A DNA stretch of 64,000 nucleotides from Breoghania sp. L-A4 (GCF_003432385.1 NZ_CP031841.1:1116001-1180000), one strand, 5' to 3'; counted from the stretch's first letter, positions 1 through 9,415 are shown. The notes: generated by a model not told the origin, from the letters alone. Made by a program: numbers and translations.

Positions 1-425
1 TCGTCGATGCTGCCGAAACTCAGCGTCGGCATCACTTCATTGGCTTCCAGCACCGGGCGCAATCGTTCGATGTCGCCGCTGGCGGCCGCGTCCAGCATCT
101 GCGCGCGCATCCGCTGCACGGGTTTCGGCAGGTCTATGTCGCCATAATAGACAACCGGTGCCTCGACCTCCGCGTCGGGCGCCTCCTGCGGCGGCGAGAC
201 CTCCAGCTCCTGGGCGCCGGTCGCCGGGTCGGGTGTTTCCGGCTCCACGAGAATGCTTTCGGTCTTCACCGCGGCCGCCGAGGCCGGTGCGCCGGCGCTG
301 ATGATCAGCACACCCGCGAGAGCTCCCGCGAGCGCCCGCCCGGCGCCTTGCGGCAAGAGCCAGCGCGGCTGTCCGACAGCGTCTTGCGGCGGCAGGGCGG
401 TCGTCTTCGGCATGCGGTCTTGCAT
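1..425 (-). CDS. Exported hypothetical protein, C-terminus cut by window edge
   Basis: Reading leftwards from an ATG at 425, 141 codons are present before the window edge. The product starts MQDRMPKTTALPPQ, has a hydrophobic stretch at about residues 25-45 (GALAGVLIISAGAPASAAA) that looks like a signal peptide or anchor, then an acidic/proline-rich linker and a folded start around LPKPVQRMRAQMLDAAASGD. Proteins with this LRPVLEANE-type region occur as unnamed envelope proteins in Hyphomicrobiales. A second ATG at 413 is in frame. I do not know its function. It is divergent from the LysE-type gene. Confidence 0.7.
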   Translation of the reverse strand, partial: MQDRMPKTTALPPQDAVGQPRWLLPQGAGRALAGALAGVLIISAGAPASAAAVKTESILVEPETPDPATGAQELEVSPPQEAPDAEVEAPVVYYGDIDLPKPVQRMRAQMLDAAASGDIERLRPVLEANEVMPTLSFGSID

Positions 426-671
426 TTCGGTCTCCGGGCGTCGTGCCGTTTGCGGGCGGAGCCGGGCGCTGGGCCCGGTGTGCGATTGTGTGGCGGCATC
501 ATACAGCGCCATCCGCCGTTGGCATAACCACAGATGGACACATGTGACGTGCGGGCTTGATATCCAAGCAATAAAGTTTGATCGCGGGCAGTTGTCGCGC
601 GTCCGGCCATTGCGTATGGCTGGGTGCGGGCGCCACCGGAAAACGGACTGTATGTGCAAGGGGCTGACGGC

Positions 672-1307
672 TTGATCGATCCAACACTTTTTGCGACCGG
701 CATGGCCATCGGCATCGCCATTTCCGCGCCCGTCGGCCCGGTCAACGTGATGGCGATCCAGCGGGCGTTGCGGTTCGGGTTTTTCAACGGGCTGTTCGCC
801 GGCGCGGGCGCGGCCATCGCCGACGCGCTGTTCGCGGGCGCGGCCGCCTTCGGCGTGAGCGCCGTGTCGCAGTTCATTTCCGGGCATCACATGCTGATCC
901 AGGCGGTGGGCGGCGTGCTGCTGCTCGTCTTTGGCGCGCTGACCTGGCGCATGCACCCGCATCTCGACGACGGCGGCGGCGGCGGAACGGGGCGGCTTTC
1001 AGGCCTGCTGACAGCCTTCGCCATGACCATCACCAACCCCGGCGCGGCGCTGGGCTCGGTCGCGCTGATCGGCGCGCTCGGTCCGCTTGCGCCGGATGGC
1101 GACGACGCGGCGGCGGCGGTGATGCTGGTCCTCGGCGTGATCGCGGGCGGCGTGCTGTGGTGGGTGACCGTGGCGGGCATCGCGACGCGGCTGCGTGACC
1201 GGGCGACGGACGCCTGGCTGGAACGCATCAACCGGATCGCCGGCGCGGCCCTGATCGTCTTCGGCGCCGTGGTGCTGGCTCAACTGGCCTATGCGCTGGC
1301 GCGCTGA
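672..1307 (+). CDS. LysE-family amino-acid exporter
   Basis: Integral membrane protein of the LysE/RhtB superfamily, about 211 residues with six hydrophobic segments, expected to export amino acids or related metabolites across the inner membrane. The family signature near the N-terminus is visible (AISAPVGPVNVMAIQRAL), and the central ITNPGAALGSVA matches the conserved NP segment. I chose the TTG at 672 because AAGGGG lies about 9 bases upstream and the first helix starts directly; a GTG at 624 is in frame but adds 16 non-conserved residues. The substrate cannot be told from sequence. Confidence 0.8.
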   Translation: MIDPTLFATGMAIGIAISAPVGPVNVMAIQRALRFGFFNGLFAGAGAAIADALFAGAAAFGVSAVSQFISGHHMLIQAVGGVLLLVFGALTWRMHPHLDDGGGGGTGRLSGLLTAFAMTITNPGAALGSVALIGALGPLAPDGDDAAAAVMLVLGVIAGGVLWWVTVAGIATRLRDRATDAWLERINRIAGAALIVFGAVVLAQLAYALAR

Positions 1308-1386
1308 GCGGAACAGCCGTCGGTGAAACAGAAACGGCGCCGCGATGCGGCGCCGGAAATGGCGTTCGTGTCGGCTCGTGCCGGGT

Positions 1387-1665
1387 CTACTGCAGCGTGC
1401 GGTTGACCGTATATTCGCCCTGCAGGATGCGCTGCGGCAAGGCCTCCGCCAGCTCTGCGACGGCGGTCTCGCCATAGGCGGCGACCAGGTCGATCAGCGC
1501 CGTGAACAGGGCTGCCTGGGCGACCGCGTCGGCATCGATGCCATCCGCAATGGCATCGGCCCAGGCGTCGCTGATATAGCTCATGGCCATCCGGCGTTCG
1601 TCTTCCGCCTGAGCACGTTCTTCAGTCTCTTCCCAGGTGACGTCGTCGTCTTTATCGCTGATCAT
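1387..1665 (-). CDS. Conserved small acidic hypothetical protein
   Basis: A 92-residue acidic cytoplasmic protein (MISDKDDDVTWEETEERAQ...) predicted to be mostly helical. There is no signal peptide and no catalytic motif. Short proteins with this WEETE...RRMAMSYI pattern are found in related alphaproteobacteria without known function. The frame stays open upstream to 1773, with alternative starts at 1716 (GGAG just before it) and 1773, but the recognisable part begins at 1665. Function unknown. Confidence 0.6.
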   Translation of the reverse strand: MISDKDDDVTWEETEERAQAEDERRMAMSYISDAWADAIADGIDADAVAQAALFTALIDLVAAYGETAVAELAEALPQRILQGEYTVNRTLQ

Positions 1666-1948
1666 AAAAAAAACCGCCGCTGTCTGGTTCCCGAACTCTT
1701 TTCGGGACCTCCCCATCTCCGAATCAAAACCTATCATGCATTGAGCGCCTTGCGCATCGGGAACGTTTAGCAAGTGTTAATAACCAATGAAAAATTTGAC
1801 AGAAGAGGTTAACGCTTAGGTCGTATTTGGCGGAAAGCCGTGGTCTTTGGCCCCCTGACCGGGGTACCGCGGCGCCTGTTGCGTTTTTCGGGGGAAATCT
1901 TTCGCGGCACTTCCGGCCAAGCGGAAGGATGCTGCGCCATCCGGCGCG

Positions 1949-2344
1949 TCAGCGGCTGTAGCGGGTGGCGATCTCGTCCGCCAGAGCCTGGCCTTCGGTC
2001 ATGTAGCGCTCGGTGGAGCTGCGCGCCGACGGCGTGCATTCGCGATAGACCGAGGCGAAGCTGCGGTAGCCGCGGTTGAACCGGTCGACCAGCTTGTGCC
2101 GCCGCGCCGGCTCATCGGCCTCGACCTCAAGGAGCGCGTTCATCCGGTCCCGCCAGACGGTGCCATCGGTCGCCCCGCACAGCGCGCGCAGATAGTGGAT
2201 CGCGCCCAGCACCTCGGAAAGCCGCATCAGGTCGTCTTCGTAGGGCGGCTGTTCGTTGTTGCTCTGCGCATGCGAATGCCGCGCGCCGGGTGCGGCAAGC
2301 ACGGCGATCATTGCGGCAACGAGAACGAAGCGGGTGCGGGTCAT
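1949..2344 (-). CDS. TIGR02301-family exported protein
   Basis: A 131-residue protein with a clear signal peptide (MTRTRFVLVAAMIAVLAAPGARHSHA) and a mature domain typical of TIGR02301: an LGAIHYLRALCG segment followed by a second conserved Cys in SVYRECTPSA. The pair of cysteines could form a periplasmic disulfide. The family is restricted mainly to Hyphomicrobiales and has no assigned function. It lies downstream of the NUDIX gene on the same strand, separated by about 95 bases. The open frame continues upstream, but the ATG at 2344 starts the signal peptide. Confidence 0.85.
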   Translation of the reverse strand: MTRTRFVLVAAMIAVLAAPGARHSHAQSNNEQPPYEDDLMRLSEVLGAIHYLRALCGATDGTVWRDRMNALLEVEADEPARRHKLVDRFNRGYRSFASVYRECTPSARSSTERYMTEGQALADEIATRYSR

Positions 2345-2439
2345 GGCGGGATAATGGGCGCAGGCCCGCGGCCTTTCAAGCGCTGATGACATCCGCGGAG
2401 CCGCGATCCCCCGAATGGTGCGGCACCGTGCGGGCACGC

Positions 2440-2895
2440 TCAGCGTCGCGACAGGGCGATGGCGCGGCGCGCCCGCTCCGCGGTGCCCGGCGTCATGGCG
2501 TCGGCGGCGTCCAGCGCGGCGAGGGCCGCGGTGTCGGCCCACATCACCGCCTCCGCGTCATCGGCGGCGATCGCCTCGCCCGCGCCGGGGCGCACGACGA
2601 AAACGGTGAGCACGAAATGCCGCTCGATGCGGCCCGCCGCGTCGCGGCTGATCATGTCGAAGGCTTCCAGAAAGTCGACGATCTCGCCCGAAAGCCCCGT
2701 TTCCTCGGCCAGTTCGCGCAGCGCAGCCTGATGCAGCGTTTCGCCGAGTTCCACAAGCCCGCCGGGCAGGCTCCAGGCGCCCCGGTAGGGCGGCTTGCCG
2801 CGTTTGACCAGCAGGATCGTGCCATCGCGGCAGCACGCGGCGCTGACGCCAACGAACGGACGGTCGGGAAAGGCGCGCGGGTCAGGAGGCGTCAT
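2440..2895 (-). CDS. NUDIX hydrolase
   Basis: A 151-residue NUDIX pyrophosphohydrolase that would cleave a nucleoside diphosphate linked to another group, using divalent metal. The NUDIX box is intact at about residues 44-67: GGLVELGE followed by RELAEETG, with the metal-binding RELxEE core. The N-terminus (VGVSAACCRDGTILLVKRGK) and the GAWSLPGG strand match the ADP-ribose pyrophosphatase-like subgroup, but substrate assignment within this superfamily is unreliable. It is probably co-transcribed with the TIGR02301 gene, a common arrangement in Hyphomicrobiales. Confidence 0.88.
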   Translation of the reverse strand: MTPPDPRAFPDRPFVGVSAACCRDGTILLVKRGKPPYRGAWSLPGGLVELGETLHQAALRELAEETGLSGEIVDFLEAFDMISRDAAGRIERHFVLTVFVVRPGAGEAIAADDAEAVMWADTAALAALDAADAMTPGTAERARRAIALSRR

Positions 2896-2949
2896 GGGTA
2901 TCCGAATGTCGGCCCGGTGCGGCGGAAAGAGCGTCTCGGCGAACCGGAA

Positions 2950-3471
2950 CTACGCGAACAGCGCGTCGATGTCTTCCTGTGAGGATTCGACTTCCGCCTC
3001 GATTTCGATCTGCGCGCTGACGTCGTGACCATGGATCACGCCGCCGGCGGAGGCAAGCAGCGGCTTCAGCCGGTTGCACGCGCGCTGGGCGGTGATGGCG
3101 ATATCATTGGTGGCGGCGGGATCGAGTTCGGAGAGCTGTTCCTGGGTGGCGATGACCTCGCGCTCGACCTCGGTGATCAGCGTGTCGAAGGTCGCGCGGG
3201 CCGCCTGCGGCGCGGCTTCATAGGCGCGCACCGCGAGCGCCTTTTCCGTGAACCCCGAGCACTGGAAGTGCTCCTGATAGGTGCGCGGACGCCATGCGAG
3301 CACGTCTGCCGTGCAGTCCGGCATGGCCGGCAGCAGGTCGAACAGCATGATGACTTCGTTGAAGTGATTCAGGTAGTCGGTCGCGAGTCCGGTGGTGGGA
3401 TTGATGTTGGCGTGAGCGAGCCTTTCGGCGCTCAACTCTCCGACCCCGATTGTGTCCACAAGATCGGACAT
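2950..3471 (-). CDS. Hypothetical protein with C-terminal CheY-binding-like tail
   Basis: A 173-residue cytoplasmic protein, mostly helical, with no signal peptide. An AGGAGA-like Shine-Dalgarno (CAGGAGAGAC) lies about 12 bases before the ATG. The last ten residues, SQEDIDALFA, closely resemble the short (S/D)Q(D/E)xID(A)L peptide that FliM and CheZ use to bind CheY-type receiver domains. The body (NHFNEVIMLFDLLPAMPDCTA, then a four-helix-like region) could be a phosphatase or adaptor of CheZ type, but I cannot show this. No chemotaxis genes are in the window. Confidence 0.6.
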   Translation of the reverse strand: MSDLVDTIGVGELSAERLAHANINPTTGLATDYLNHFNEVIMLFDLLPAMPDCTADVLAWRPRTYQEHFQCSGFTEKALAVRAYEAAPQAARATFDTLITEVEREVIATQEQLSELDPAATNDIAITAQRACNRLKPLLASAGGVIHGHDVSAQIEIEAEVESSQEDIDALFA

Positions 3472-3629
3472 GCGAATGCGTCTCTCCTGAATGACTTCAA
3501 ATCACCATAAGGCTGTTGTATTGCCAATTGATTACCCGTCAAAGTGGACCCCTCGAGGGTGTTGCGTAACGCCGGTGTGTCCGCCGACGACCTGTAAGAA
3601 TTATCCATGTTGAATCCGGTGAACGAGCC

Positions 3630-4370
3630 ATGTGTGGACGCTATTCCCTGAAAGACAGCCCCACGGACGTGCGGGCGCGCTTTCTGTATGGCGAGCAGCC
3701 GAACTTCCCGCCGCGCTACAACATCGCGCCCACCCAGCCGATCGCCATCGTCCGCGCGCAGCACGGCGCGCGGCATTTCGCGCTGGTGCGCTGGGGACTG
3801 ATTCCCGGCTGGGCCAAGGATCCCTCCACACTGCCGCTGCTGATCAACGCGCGCTCGGAGACGGCGCTGGTGAAGCCGGCGTTTCGCGGCTCCATGCGCC
3901 ATCACCGCTGTCTCATTCCCGCCAACGGCTTCTACGAATGGCGGCGCGGCCCCGGCGGGGCGAAGCAGGCCTACTGGATCGCGCCGAAGGACGGCGGTCT
4001 CGTGGGGTTCGCGGGGCTGTGGTGCGACTGGATGGGCGCGGACGGCAGTGAAATCGAGACGGCGGCCTTCCTCACCACGCAGGCGAACGCCACCGTCGCG
4101 CCCATCCACGACCGCATGCCGGTGGTGATCGATCCCGCCGATTTCGACCGCTGGCTGGACACCGCGGATGTCAGCGCCAAGGAAGCGGCGCAGATGTTGA
4201 AACCGGCGCCCGACGACCTCTTCGCCGCCACCCCCATCTCGTCGCGGGTGAACAAGGTCGCCAACGACGATCCCGACATCCTGACGCCGGTGGATCCCGA
4301 ACCGGACGCTCCGCCGAAGCCTGTGCGGCAGGCGCGCAAGACGGCGAACGATCAGTTCGATCTGTTCTGA
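3630..4370 (+). CDS. SRAP-domain protein (YedK/HMCES type)
   Basis: A 246-residue SOS-response-associated peptidase. SRAP proteins form a thiazolidine crosslink with abasic sites in single-stranded DNA and so protect them. The catalytic Cys2 follows the removable Met (MCGRYSLKD), the conserved Asn is in PPRYNIAPTQP, the Glu in ANGFYEWRR, and the His in IHDRMPVVI. The length matches the family apart from a proline-rich, probably disordered tail (PEPDAPPKPVRQARK). It is divergent from the preceding hypothetical gene; no LexA box was identified with confidence. Confidence 0.92.
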   Translation: MCGRYSLKDSPTDVRARFLYGEQPNFPPRYNIAPTQPIAIVRAQHGARHFALVRWGLIPGWAKDPSTLPLLINARSETALVKPAFRGSMRHHRCLIPANGFYEWRRGPGGAKQAYWIAPKDGGLVGFAGLWCDWMGADGSEIETAAFLTTQANATVAPIHDRMPVVIDPADFDRWLDTADVSAKEAAQMLKPAPDDLFAATPISSRVNKVANDDPDILTPVDPEPDAPPKPVRQARKTANDQFDLF

Positions 4371-4485
4371 GGCCGGACGTCCCGTTCGATCCTTTGCGCT
4401 GTCCTTTTGCACCGATCGTCTCTATCAAGGCGCCAGATTTTCAATGCTCCCGGCGACGGATCCCGGGGCCCATGCGAGTTGAACC

Positions 4486-5361
4486 ATGCCGGAAACGCCC
4501 CCCGAGCTTGACGCGGCCGCGGACCACGATTTCGACGAGGAGGCGCTGGCCGAGGCCTACAACCGGGGTCTCGCGGCGGAGAAGGCGGGAAGGCCTGATG
4601 AGGCGGCGTGCGCCTATCGCCAGGCGCTGGCGATCGACCCGGCCGATCACGGCGGCGTCTCGATCCGGCTGGCGGCGCTCGGGCTGGGCGAGGCGCCTGA
4701 AAAAATGCCCGACGCCTATGTCGCGACGCTGTTCGACCAGCACGCCGACGCCTTTGACGACATCCTCGTCGGTCAGCTCGGCTACGGCGTGCCGGGGCTC
4801 ATGCGCGCCATGCTGGAGCTCCACGCGCCCGGCATTCATAGGCGCGTGCTGGATCTGGGCTGCGGCACCGGGCTTTCCGGCGCGGCGCTGCGTGACATCG
4901 CGGATCACATTACCGGCGCGGATCTGTCCGAGCGCATGGTGGAGACCGCCTACGACCGGGGCGTCTACGAGGATCTCTACACCGGCGAGGCGGTGTCGTT
5001 TCTCGAGGAGTTCGAGGAGGAGGACGGCTCGCGCCCCAGTTGGGACCTGATCGTCGCCACCGACGTGTTTCCCTACCTCGGCCGCATCGAGCCGATTATC
5101 AATGGCGCGGCGGCGCGGCTGACCCCCGGCGGATTGTTCGGCTTCTCCACCGAGACGCTGGGCGAGGTCGATTTCGGCGGCAGGTCCTACACCGTGGGCG
5201 CCAAGCAGCGCTTCGCCCATGCGGCGGACTATGTGCGCACGGTTCTGGAGGCCAACGGCTTTTTCATTCTCGCCATGGACGACATCACGGTGCGCCTGGA
5301 AGAGGGCACTCCGGTGCCCGGTCACCTGGTGCTCGCCAGGCTCGGGCAGCACAGGGCTTGA
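4486..5361 (+). CDS. TPR-containing class I SAM-dependent methyltransferase
   Basis: A 291-residue protein. Residues about 15-75 form tetratricopeptide-like helices (EALAEAYNRGLAAEKAGRPD, then YRQALAIDPADHGG). The rest is a Rossmann methyltransferase with motif I VLDLGCGTGLSG, an acidic loop (TGADLSERMVE) and motif IV LIVATDVFPYLG. This domain order is known in proteobacterial methyltransferases annotated only as 'TPR-containing'. The substrate is unknown; a small molecule or a protein docked by the TPR is possible. It ends 40 bases before the antitoxin gene. Confidence 0.82.
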   Translation: MPETPPELDAAADHDFDEEALAEAYNRGLAAEKAGRPDEAACAYRQALAIDPADHGGVSIRLAALGLGEAPEKMPDAYVATLFDQHADAFDDILVGQLGYGVPGLMRAMLELHAPGIHRRVLDLGCGTGLSGAALRDIADHITGADLSERMVETAYDRGVYEDLYTGEAVSFLEEFEEEDGSRPSWDLIVATDVFPYLGRIEPIINGAAARLTPGGLFGFSTETLGEVDFGGRSYTVGAKQRFAHAADYVRTVLEANGFFILAMDDITVRLEEGTPVPGHLVLARLGQHRA

Positions 5362-5367
5362 TAAGTG

Positions 5368-5400
5368 GACAAATGTCACCAGGTATGATAGACAAATGTC
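5368..5400. promoter_or_regulatory. Paired palindromic operator of the Xre/RES module
   Basis: The 10-bp palindromic sequence GACAAATGTC (dyad GACA-N2-TGTC) occurs twice, at 5368-5377 and 5391-5400, 23 bp centre to centre, which puts both on roughly the same DNA face. A TATGAT -10-like hexamer (5384-5389) sits between them. The pair lies directly before the antitoxin gene, so autoregulation by the HTH antitoxin is the natural inference. The second copy overlaps the candidate ATG at 5396. Confidence 0.7.
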
Positions 5401-5401
5401 C

Positions 5402-5836
5402 ATGTCTCATGCCCAGCGGAAACCGCCCATGCCCGCCGCTCGCGCCGAAATCTCCGATCTGAACGATGACGCCCAGGCCGCGCACAAGCGGGCCTACGTC
5501 AAGGCGATGGCGCGGCTGGCCGACGCCTGGGGCGTGACGCAAACCGAGATCGCGGATCTTCTGTGCATCTCGGCGAAGCAATGGAGCCGCATCCGCCAGC
5601 ACCCGGAGCAGTTCCGGCTCAATCAGGATCAGTTGACCCGCATGAGCCTGCTTCTGGGCATGTTCAAGAGCCTCAATCTGGTGTTCTCCAAGCCGCTTGC
5701 CGACGAATGGGCCAAACGCGTGAATACCGGAGCGCTGTTTGGCGGCCAGACGCCGGTGCAAGTCATGCGTGCGGGCGGCATTCCCGCGATGATGGATGTG
5801 CGTCACCATCTGGACGCCTTGCGCGGCGGGGTCTGA
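5402..5836 (+). CDS. Xre/MbcA/ParS-type antitoxin
   Basis: A 144-residue antitoxin of the Xre-MbcA-ParS family. The N-terminal half is a degenerate helix-turn-helix (DAWGVTQTEIADLLCIS then KQWSRIRQ). The C-terminal half is the toxin-binding domain (LNLVFSKPLADEWAKRVN then GALFGGQTPVQVMRAGG), with the FGGxTPxxxM motif typical of antitoxins paired with RES toxins. Alternative ATGs are at 5396 (inside the operator) and 5429 (preceded by CGGAAA). The stop overlaps the toxin start (TGATG), which is usual for this pair. Confidence 0.88.
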   Translation: MSHAQRKPPMPAARAEISDLNDDAQAAHKRAYVKAMARLADAWGVTQTEIADLLCISAKQWSRIRQHPEQFRLNQDQLTRMSLLLGMFKSLNLVFSKPLADEWAKRVNTGALFGGQTPVQVMRAGGIPAMMDVRHHLDALRGGV

Positions 5837-6543
5837 TGCCGCTCCCGGTTGCCCAGGTCGCGCAGATGCGCACGGTGAGGCTGGTGACGAGCGGCCGGCT
5901 GAAACCGCCGGTACTCGCGGAACTTGTCGATGACGAGGCGGAGCTCGCGGCGATCGCCAATCTGGAAATGCTCACCAGCGCGCGCGCCCGCGCCCAGCAC
6001 CATCAGGTCGCGCTCGATGTCGATCCGGCGGAGCTGTTGACGCAAAGCCAGACGCAATACGGCTGGACCTACGTCAACGCCGCCTTCTGCTACACGCGCG
6101 CCACCGGCAACCGTTTCAACGGCCCCCAGCGCGGCGCGTGGTACGCGAGTTTCGAGGTGGAGACGGCGCAGGCGGAAGTGGCGTTTCACCTGACGCGCGA
6201 GCTTGAAGCCACGAACTGCTTCGTCAACGAGACCGACTACGCCGAGCTTCTTGCCGATTTCATCGGGCCGTTCCATGACGCGCGCGGTCTGCCTGCCGGT
6301 GAGGGTATTCTGCATCCCGATCCCGGCATCGGTTATCCGCAAGGGCAGGGGCTCGCGGCGGATCTGCGCGCCCGCGATTCAAACGGGATCGTCTATCCAT
6401 CCCTGCGCAACCCCGGCGGAACCTGCCTTGCGTGCTTCAAGCCGATTTGTGTGCAGAACGTCACCCAGGGCGGGCTGTGGCGGATGGTCTGGCGCGGCGG
6501 CCGGGAGCCAGAGATTTCCCGCGTCGGCAGCGTTGCGGGCTAA
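5836..6543 (+). CDS. RES-domain toxin (NAD+-degrading)
   Basis: A 235-residue RES toxin. Characterised members (MbcT, Pseudomonas putida Res) deplete NAD+ by phosphorolysis or hydrolysis. The conserved Arg, Glu and Ser positions appear as NRFNGPQRGAWYASFEVETA (Arg, Tyr, Glu) and IVYPSLRNPGG (Ser). The protein is slightly longer than the minimal RES domain, with an 80-residue N-terminal extension. It is translationally coupled to the antitoxin and its stop overlaps the stop of the convergent carboxymuconolactone-decarboxylase-like gene. Confidence 0.88.
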   Translation: MPLPVAQVAQMRTVRLVTSGRLKPPVLAELVDDEAELAAIANLEMLTSARARAQHHQVALDVDPAELLTQSQTQYGWTYVNAAFCYTRATGNRFNGPQRGAWYASFEVETAQAEVAFHLTRELEATNCFVNETDYAELLADFIGPFHDARGLPAGEGILHPDPGIGYPQGQGLAADLRARDSNGIVYPSLRNPGGTCLACFKPICVQNVTQGGLWRMVWRGGREPEISRVGSVAG

Positions 6544-6920
6544 ATTTCCCCGGCTTCCTCAAGAACCTTGCGCGCCACGCGAAAGCATTCCAGCGCCAGC
6601 GGCACGCCGGCGTAGATGCCGACGGCGTGCACGGCGGCGCGGATCTCTTCCTTCGTGCAGCCGTTGTTGAGCGCGCCGCGGCAATGGGTTTCCCATTCGT
6701 GCATGCGGCCCAGCGCGCCGAGCATGGCGAGGTTCATCAGGCTGCGGGTTTTCGGCGGAATCGCGTCGTCGCCCCAGCCGAACCCCCAGCACCATTGCGT
6801 CATGGCCTCCTGGAAGGGGCGGGTGAAATCGTCCGCCTTGGCCAGATTGGCATCGACATACTCCGCCCCCAGCGTTGCGCGGCGCATTTCCAGGCCCTTT
6901 TCGAACAGATCCTTGTCCAT
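6540..6920 (-). CDS. Carboxymuconolactone decarboxylase family protein
   Basis: A 126-residue protein of the CMD/AhpD-like superfamily, close to PcaC in size and pattern (RSLMNLAMLGALGRMHEWETH then VHAVGIYAGVPLALECFRVA). No CxxC redox pair of the AhpD type is present, so it is more like gamma-carboxymuconolactone decarboxylase. Its place 3' of a GlcD-type oxidase on the same strand (27-base gap) suggests co-transcription and a role in organic-acid or aromatic catabolism, but no other pca gene is nearby. Confidence 0.82.
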   Translation of the reverse strand: MDKDLFEKGLEMRRATLGAEYVDANLAKADDFTRPFQEAMTQWCWGFGWGDDAIPPKTRSLMNLAMLGALGRMHEWETHCRGALNNGCTKEEIRAAVHAVGIYAGVPLALECFRVARKVLEEAGEI

Positions 6921-6947
6921 CGTCGTCCGCCTCGAAGATGTCGCGTC

Positions 6948-8378
6948 TCAGAGCACCTTGCCGGGATTGAGGATCCCGTTGGGGTCCAGCGCGGCCTTGA
7001 CCTTGCGCATCAGATCCATCTCGACGGCGCTCTTCACCCCCGGCAGCAGCGGCTGCTTGAGCCGGCCGATTCCGTGTTCGGCCGAGATCGATCCGCCGTA
7101 CTTGAGCACGATGTCATGCACCACCGCGTTCATGTCGTACCATTTGTCGAGGAATTCCTCGCGGTCGGCGCCGATGGGCTGGGAGACGTTGAAGTGGATG
7201 TTGCCGTCGCCCATGTGGCCGAACGGCACCGGACGGCAGCCCGGCACGGCCTTTTCGACCGCCGCGAGCGCCTCGTCGAGAAACTCCGGGATGTTGGCGA
7301 CCGGCACGGAGACATCGTGCTTGATGGAGCCGCCTTCCTGCTTCTGCACCTCCGACAGGCCGTGGCGCAGGTGCCAGAAATCGCGCCGGTGGGCGACGCT
7401 TTCCGCGAGCGCAGCGTCTTTCACCAGGCCCGCCTCGAACGCGTCCTCGAAGATCAGCTCCATCAGCGCGCGCGCCGCCTCCATATCGGTGCCCGAGGAG
7501 AGCTCCATCAGCACGTACCACGGATGCGGCATCATCAGCGGGTCGCGCGCGCCTTCCAGATGCGCCAGATCGTACTCGATGCCGATACGCGGCATCAGCT
7601 CGAAGCCGGTGAGCATGGAGCCCGCGCGGGTGCGCGCGAGGTTGAACAGGTTCAGCGCGGCGGCGGGGCTGTCCAGCCCGGCGAAGGCCACTTCCTGGGC
7701 CTTGGGCTTGGGAAACAGCTTCAGCGTGACCGCGGTGATGATGCCCAGCGTGCCCTCGGAACCGAGAAACAGCTGCTTGAGGTCGTAGCCCGTGTTGTCC
7801 TTGCGCAGCTTGCGCAAGCCGTTCCAGATCTCGCCGGAGGCCAGCACCACTTCCACGCCCAGCACCATGTCGCGCGTGTTGCCATAGGCCAGAACCGCGG
7901 TGCCGCCGGCGTTGGTGGAGAGATTTCCGCCGATCTGGCACGAGCCCTGCGATCCCAGCGTCAGCGGAAAGATCCGGTCGCAGGCGTCCGCCGCGTCGTG
8001 GATCTTCTCCAGCACCACGCCCGCGTCCACCGTCATGGTGTTGCCGGTGGCATCGACCTCACGGATGGTGTTCAGCCGCGACAGAGAAATCACGATCTGC
8101 TTGCCGCTGTCGTCCGGCGTCTGGCCGCCGACCAGGCCGGTGTTGCCGCCCTGCGGCACCACGCCGACGCCGTTGTCATTGGCCAGCCGCACGATGGCGG
8201 CCACTTCCTCGGCGTTGCCGGGGCGCAGGACCAGCGGTGATTTGCCGGCGTAGAGATCGCGCCATTCGATGAGGTAGGGCTCGATGTCCTGCGCATTGGT
8301 CAGGGCATGATTCGGACCGACGATCGCGGCGAAGCGCGCGATCAGTTCGGCGTTTGGGGCGTGAAGATGCTTGCTCAT
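6948..8378 (-). CDS. FAD-binding oxidoreductase, GlcD/D-2-hydroxyacid dehydrogenase type
   Basis: A 476-residue flavoprotein with an N-terminal FAD_binding_4 (PCMH/VAO) domain (VVPQGGNTGLVGGQTP then GSQGSCQIGGNLSTNAGG) and a C-terminal FAD-oxidase domain ending ISAEHGIGRLKQPLL and LDPNGILNPGKVL. The conserved His cluster (FGHMGDGNIHFNV) matches D-2-hydroxyglutarate and D-lactate dehydrogenases. It is expected to oxidise a D-2-hydroxyacid to a 2-oxoacid. The ATG at 8378 is preferred; a GTG at 8387 is in frame. Confidence 0.87.
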   Translation of the reverse strand: MSKHLHAPNAELIARFAAIVGPNHALTNAQDIEPYLIEWRDLYAGKSPLVLRPGNAEEVAAIVRLANDNGVGVVPQGGNTGLVGGQTPDDSGKQIVISLSRLNTIREVDATGNTMTVDAGVVLEKIHDAADACDRIFPLTLGSQGSCQIGGNLSTNAGGTAVLAYGNTRDMVLGVEVVLASGEIWNGLRKLRKDNTGYDLKQLFLGSEGTLGIITAVTLKLFPKPKAQEVAFAGLDSPAAALNLFNLARTRAGSMLTGFELMPRIGIEYDLAHLEGARDPLMMPHPWYVLMELSSGTDMEAARALMELIFEDAFEAGLVKDAALAESVAHRRDFWHLRHGLSEVQKQEGGSIKHDVSVPVANIPEFLDEALAAVEKAVPGCRPVPFGHMGDGNIHFNVSQPIGADREEFLDKWYDMNAVVHDIVLKYGGSISAEHGIGRLKQPLLPGVKSAVEMDLMRKVKAALDPNGILNPGKVL

Positions 8379-8543
8379 GGGAGCCACTTATAAATCACGG
8401 AGTCTTACGCCGCTACGATGTTTGTGATCCGCGATGCGGGATTGAAAAACCGCTTCGGCTTGAAGGATGCAGGACGCTGTGCCATAGCAGACCGCCGGTC
8501 GCGAGGGGCTTGACCAGGCGTTGGGATTCGGCTGGAGAGACAG

Positions 8544-9358
<815 letters not shown>

Positions 9359-9379
9359 CCCGGCTCACGGTTTGAATGG

Positions 9380-9415
9380 AAAAGGCCGCGCATCGGGTGA
9401 TGCGCGGCCTTTTTG
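9380..9415 (+). terminator. Rho-independent terminator after fabI
   Basis: A 13-bp perfect stem (AAAAGGCCGCGCA at 9380-9392 pairing with 9401-9413), an 8-base loop and a T tract. It sits 20 bases downstream of the reconstructed fabI stop, which supports 9358 as the true gene end. Confidence 0.88.

Noticed and set aside
6432-8240. 602-codon open frame on the plus strand
   Set aside because: It is the antisense of the CMD and GlcD-type oxidase genes; the minus-strand products have full family motifs, and the plus frame is low-complexity His/Arg-rich shadow sequence.
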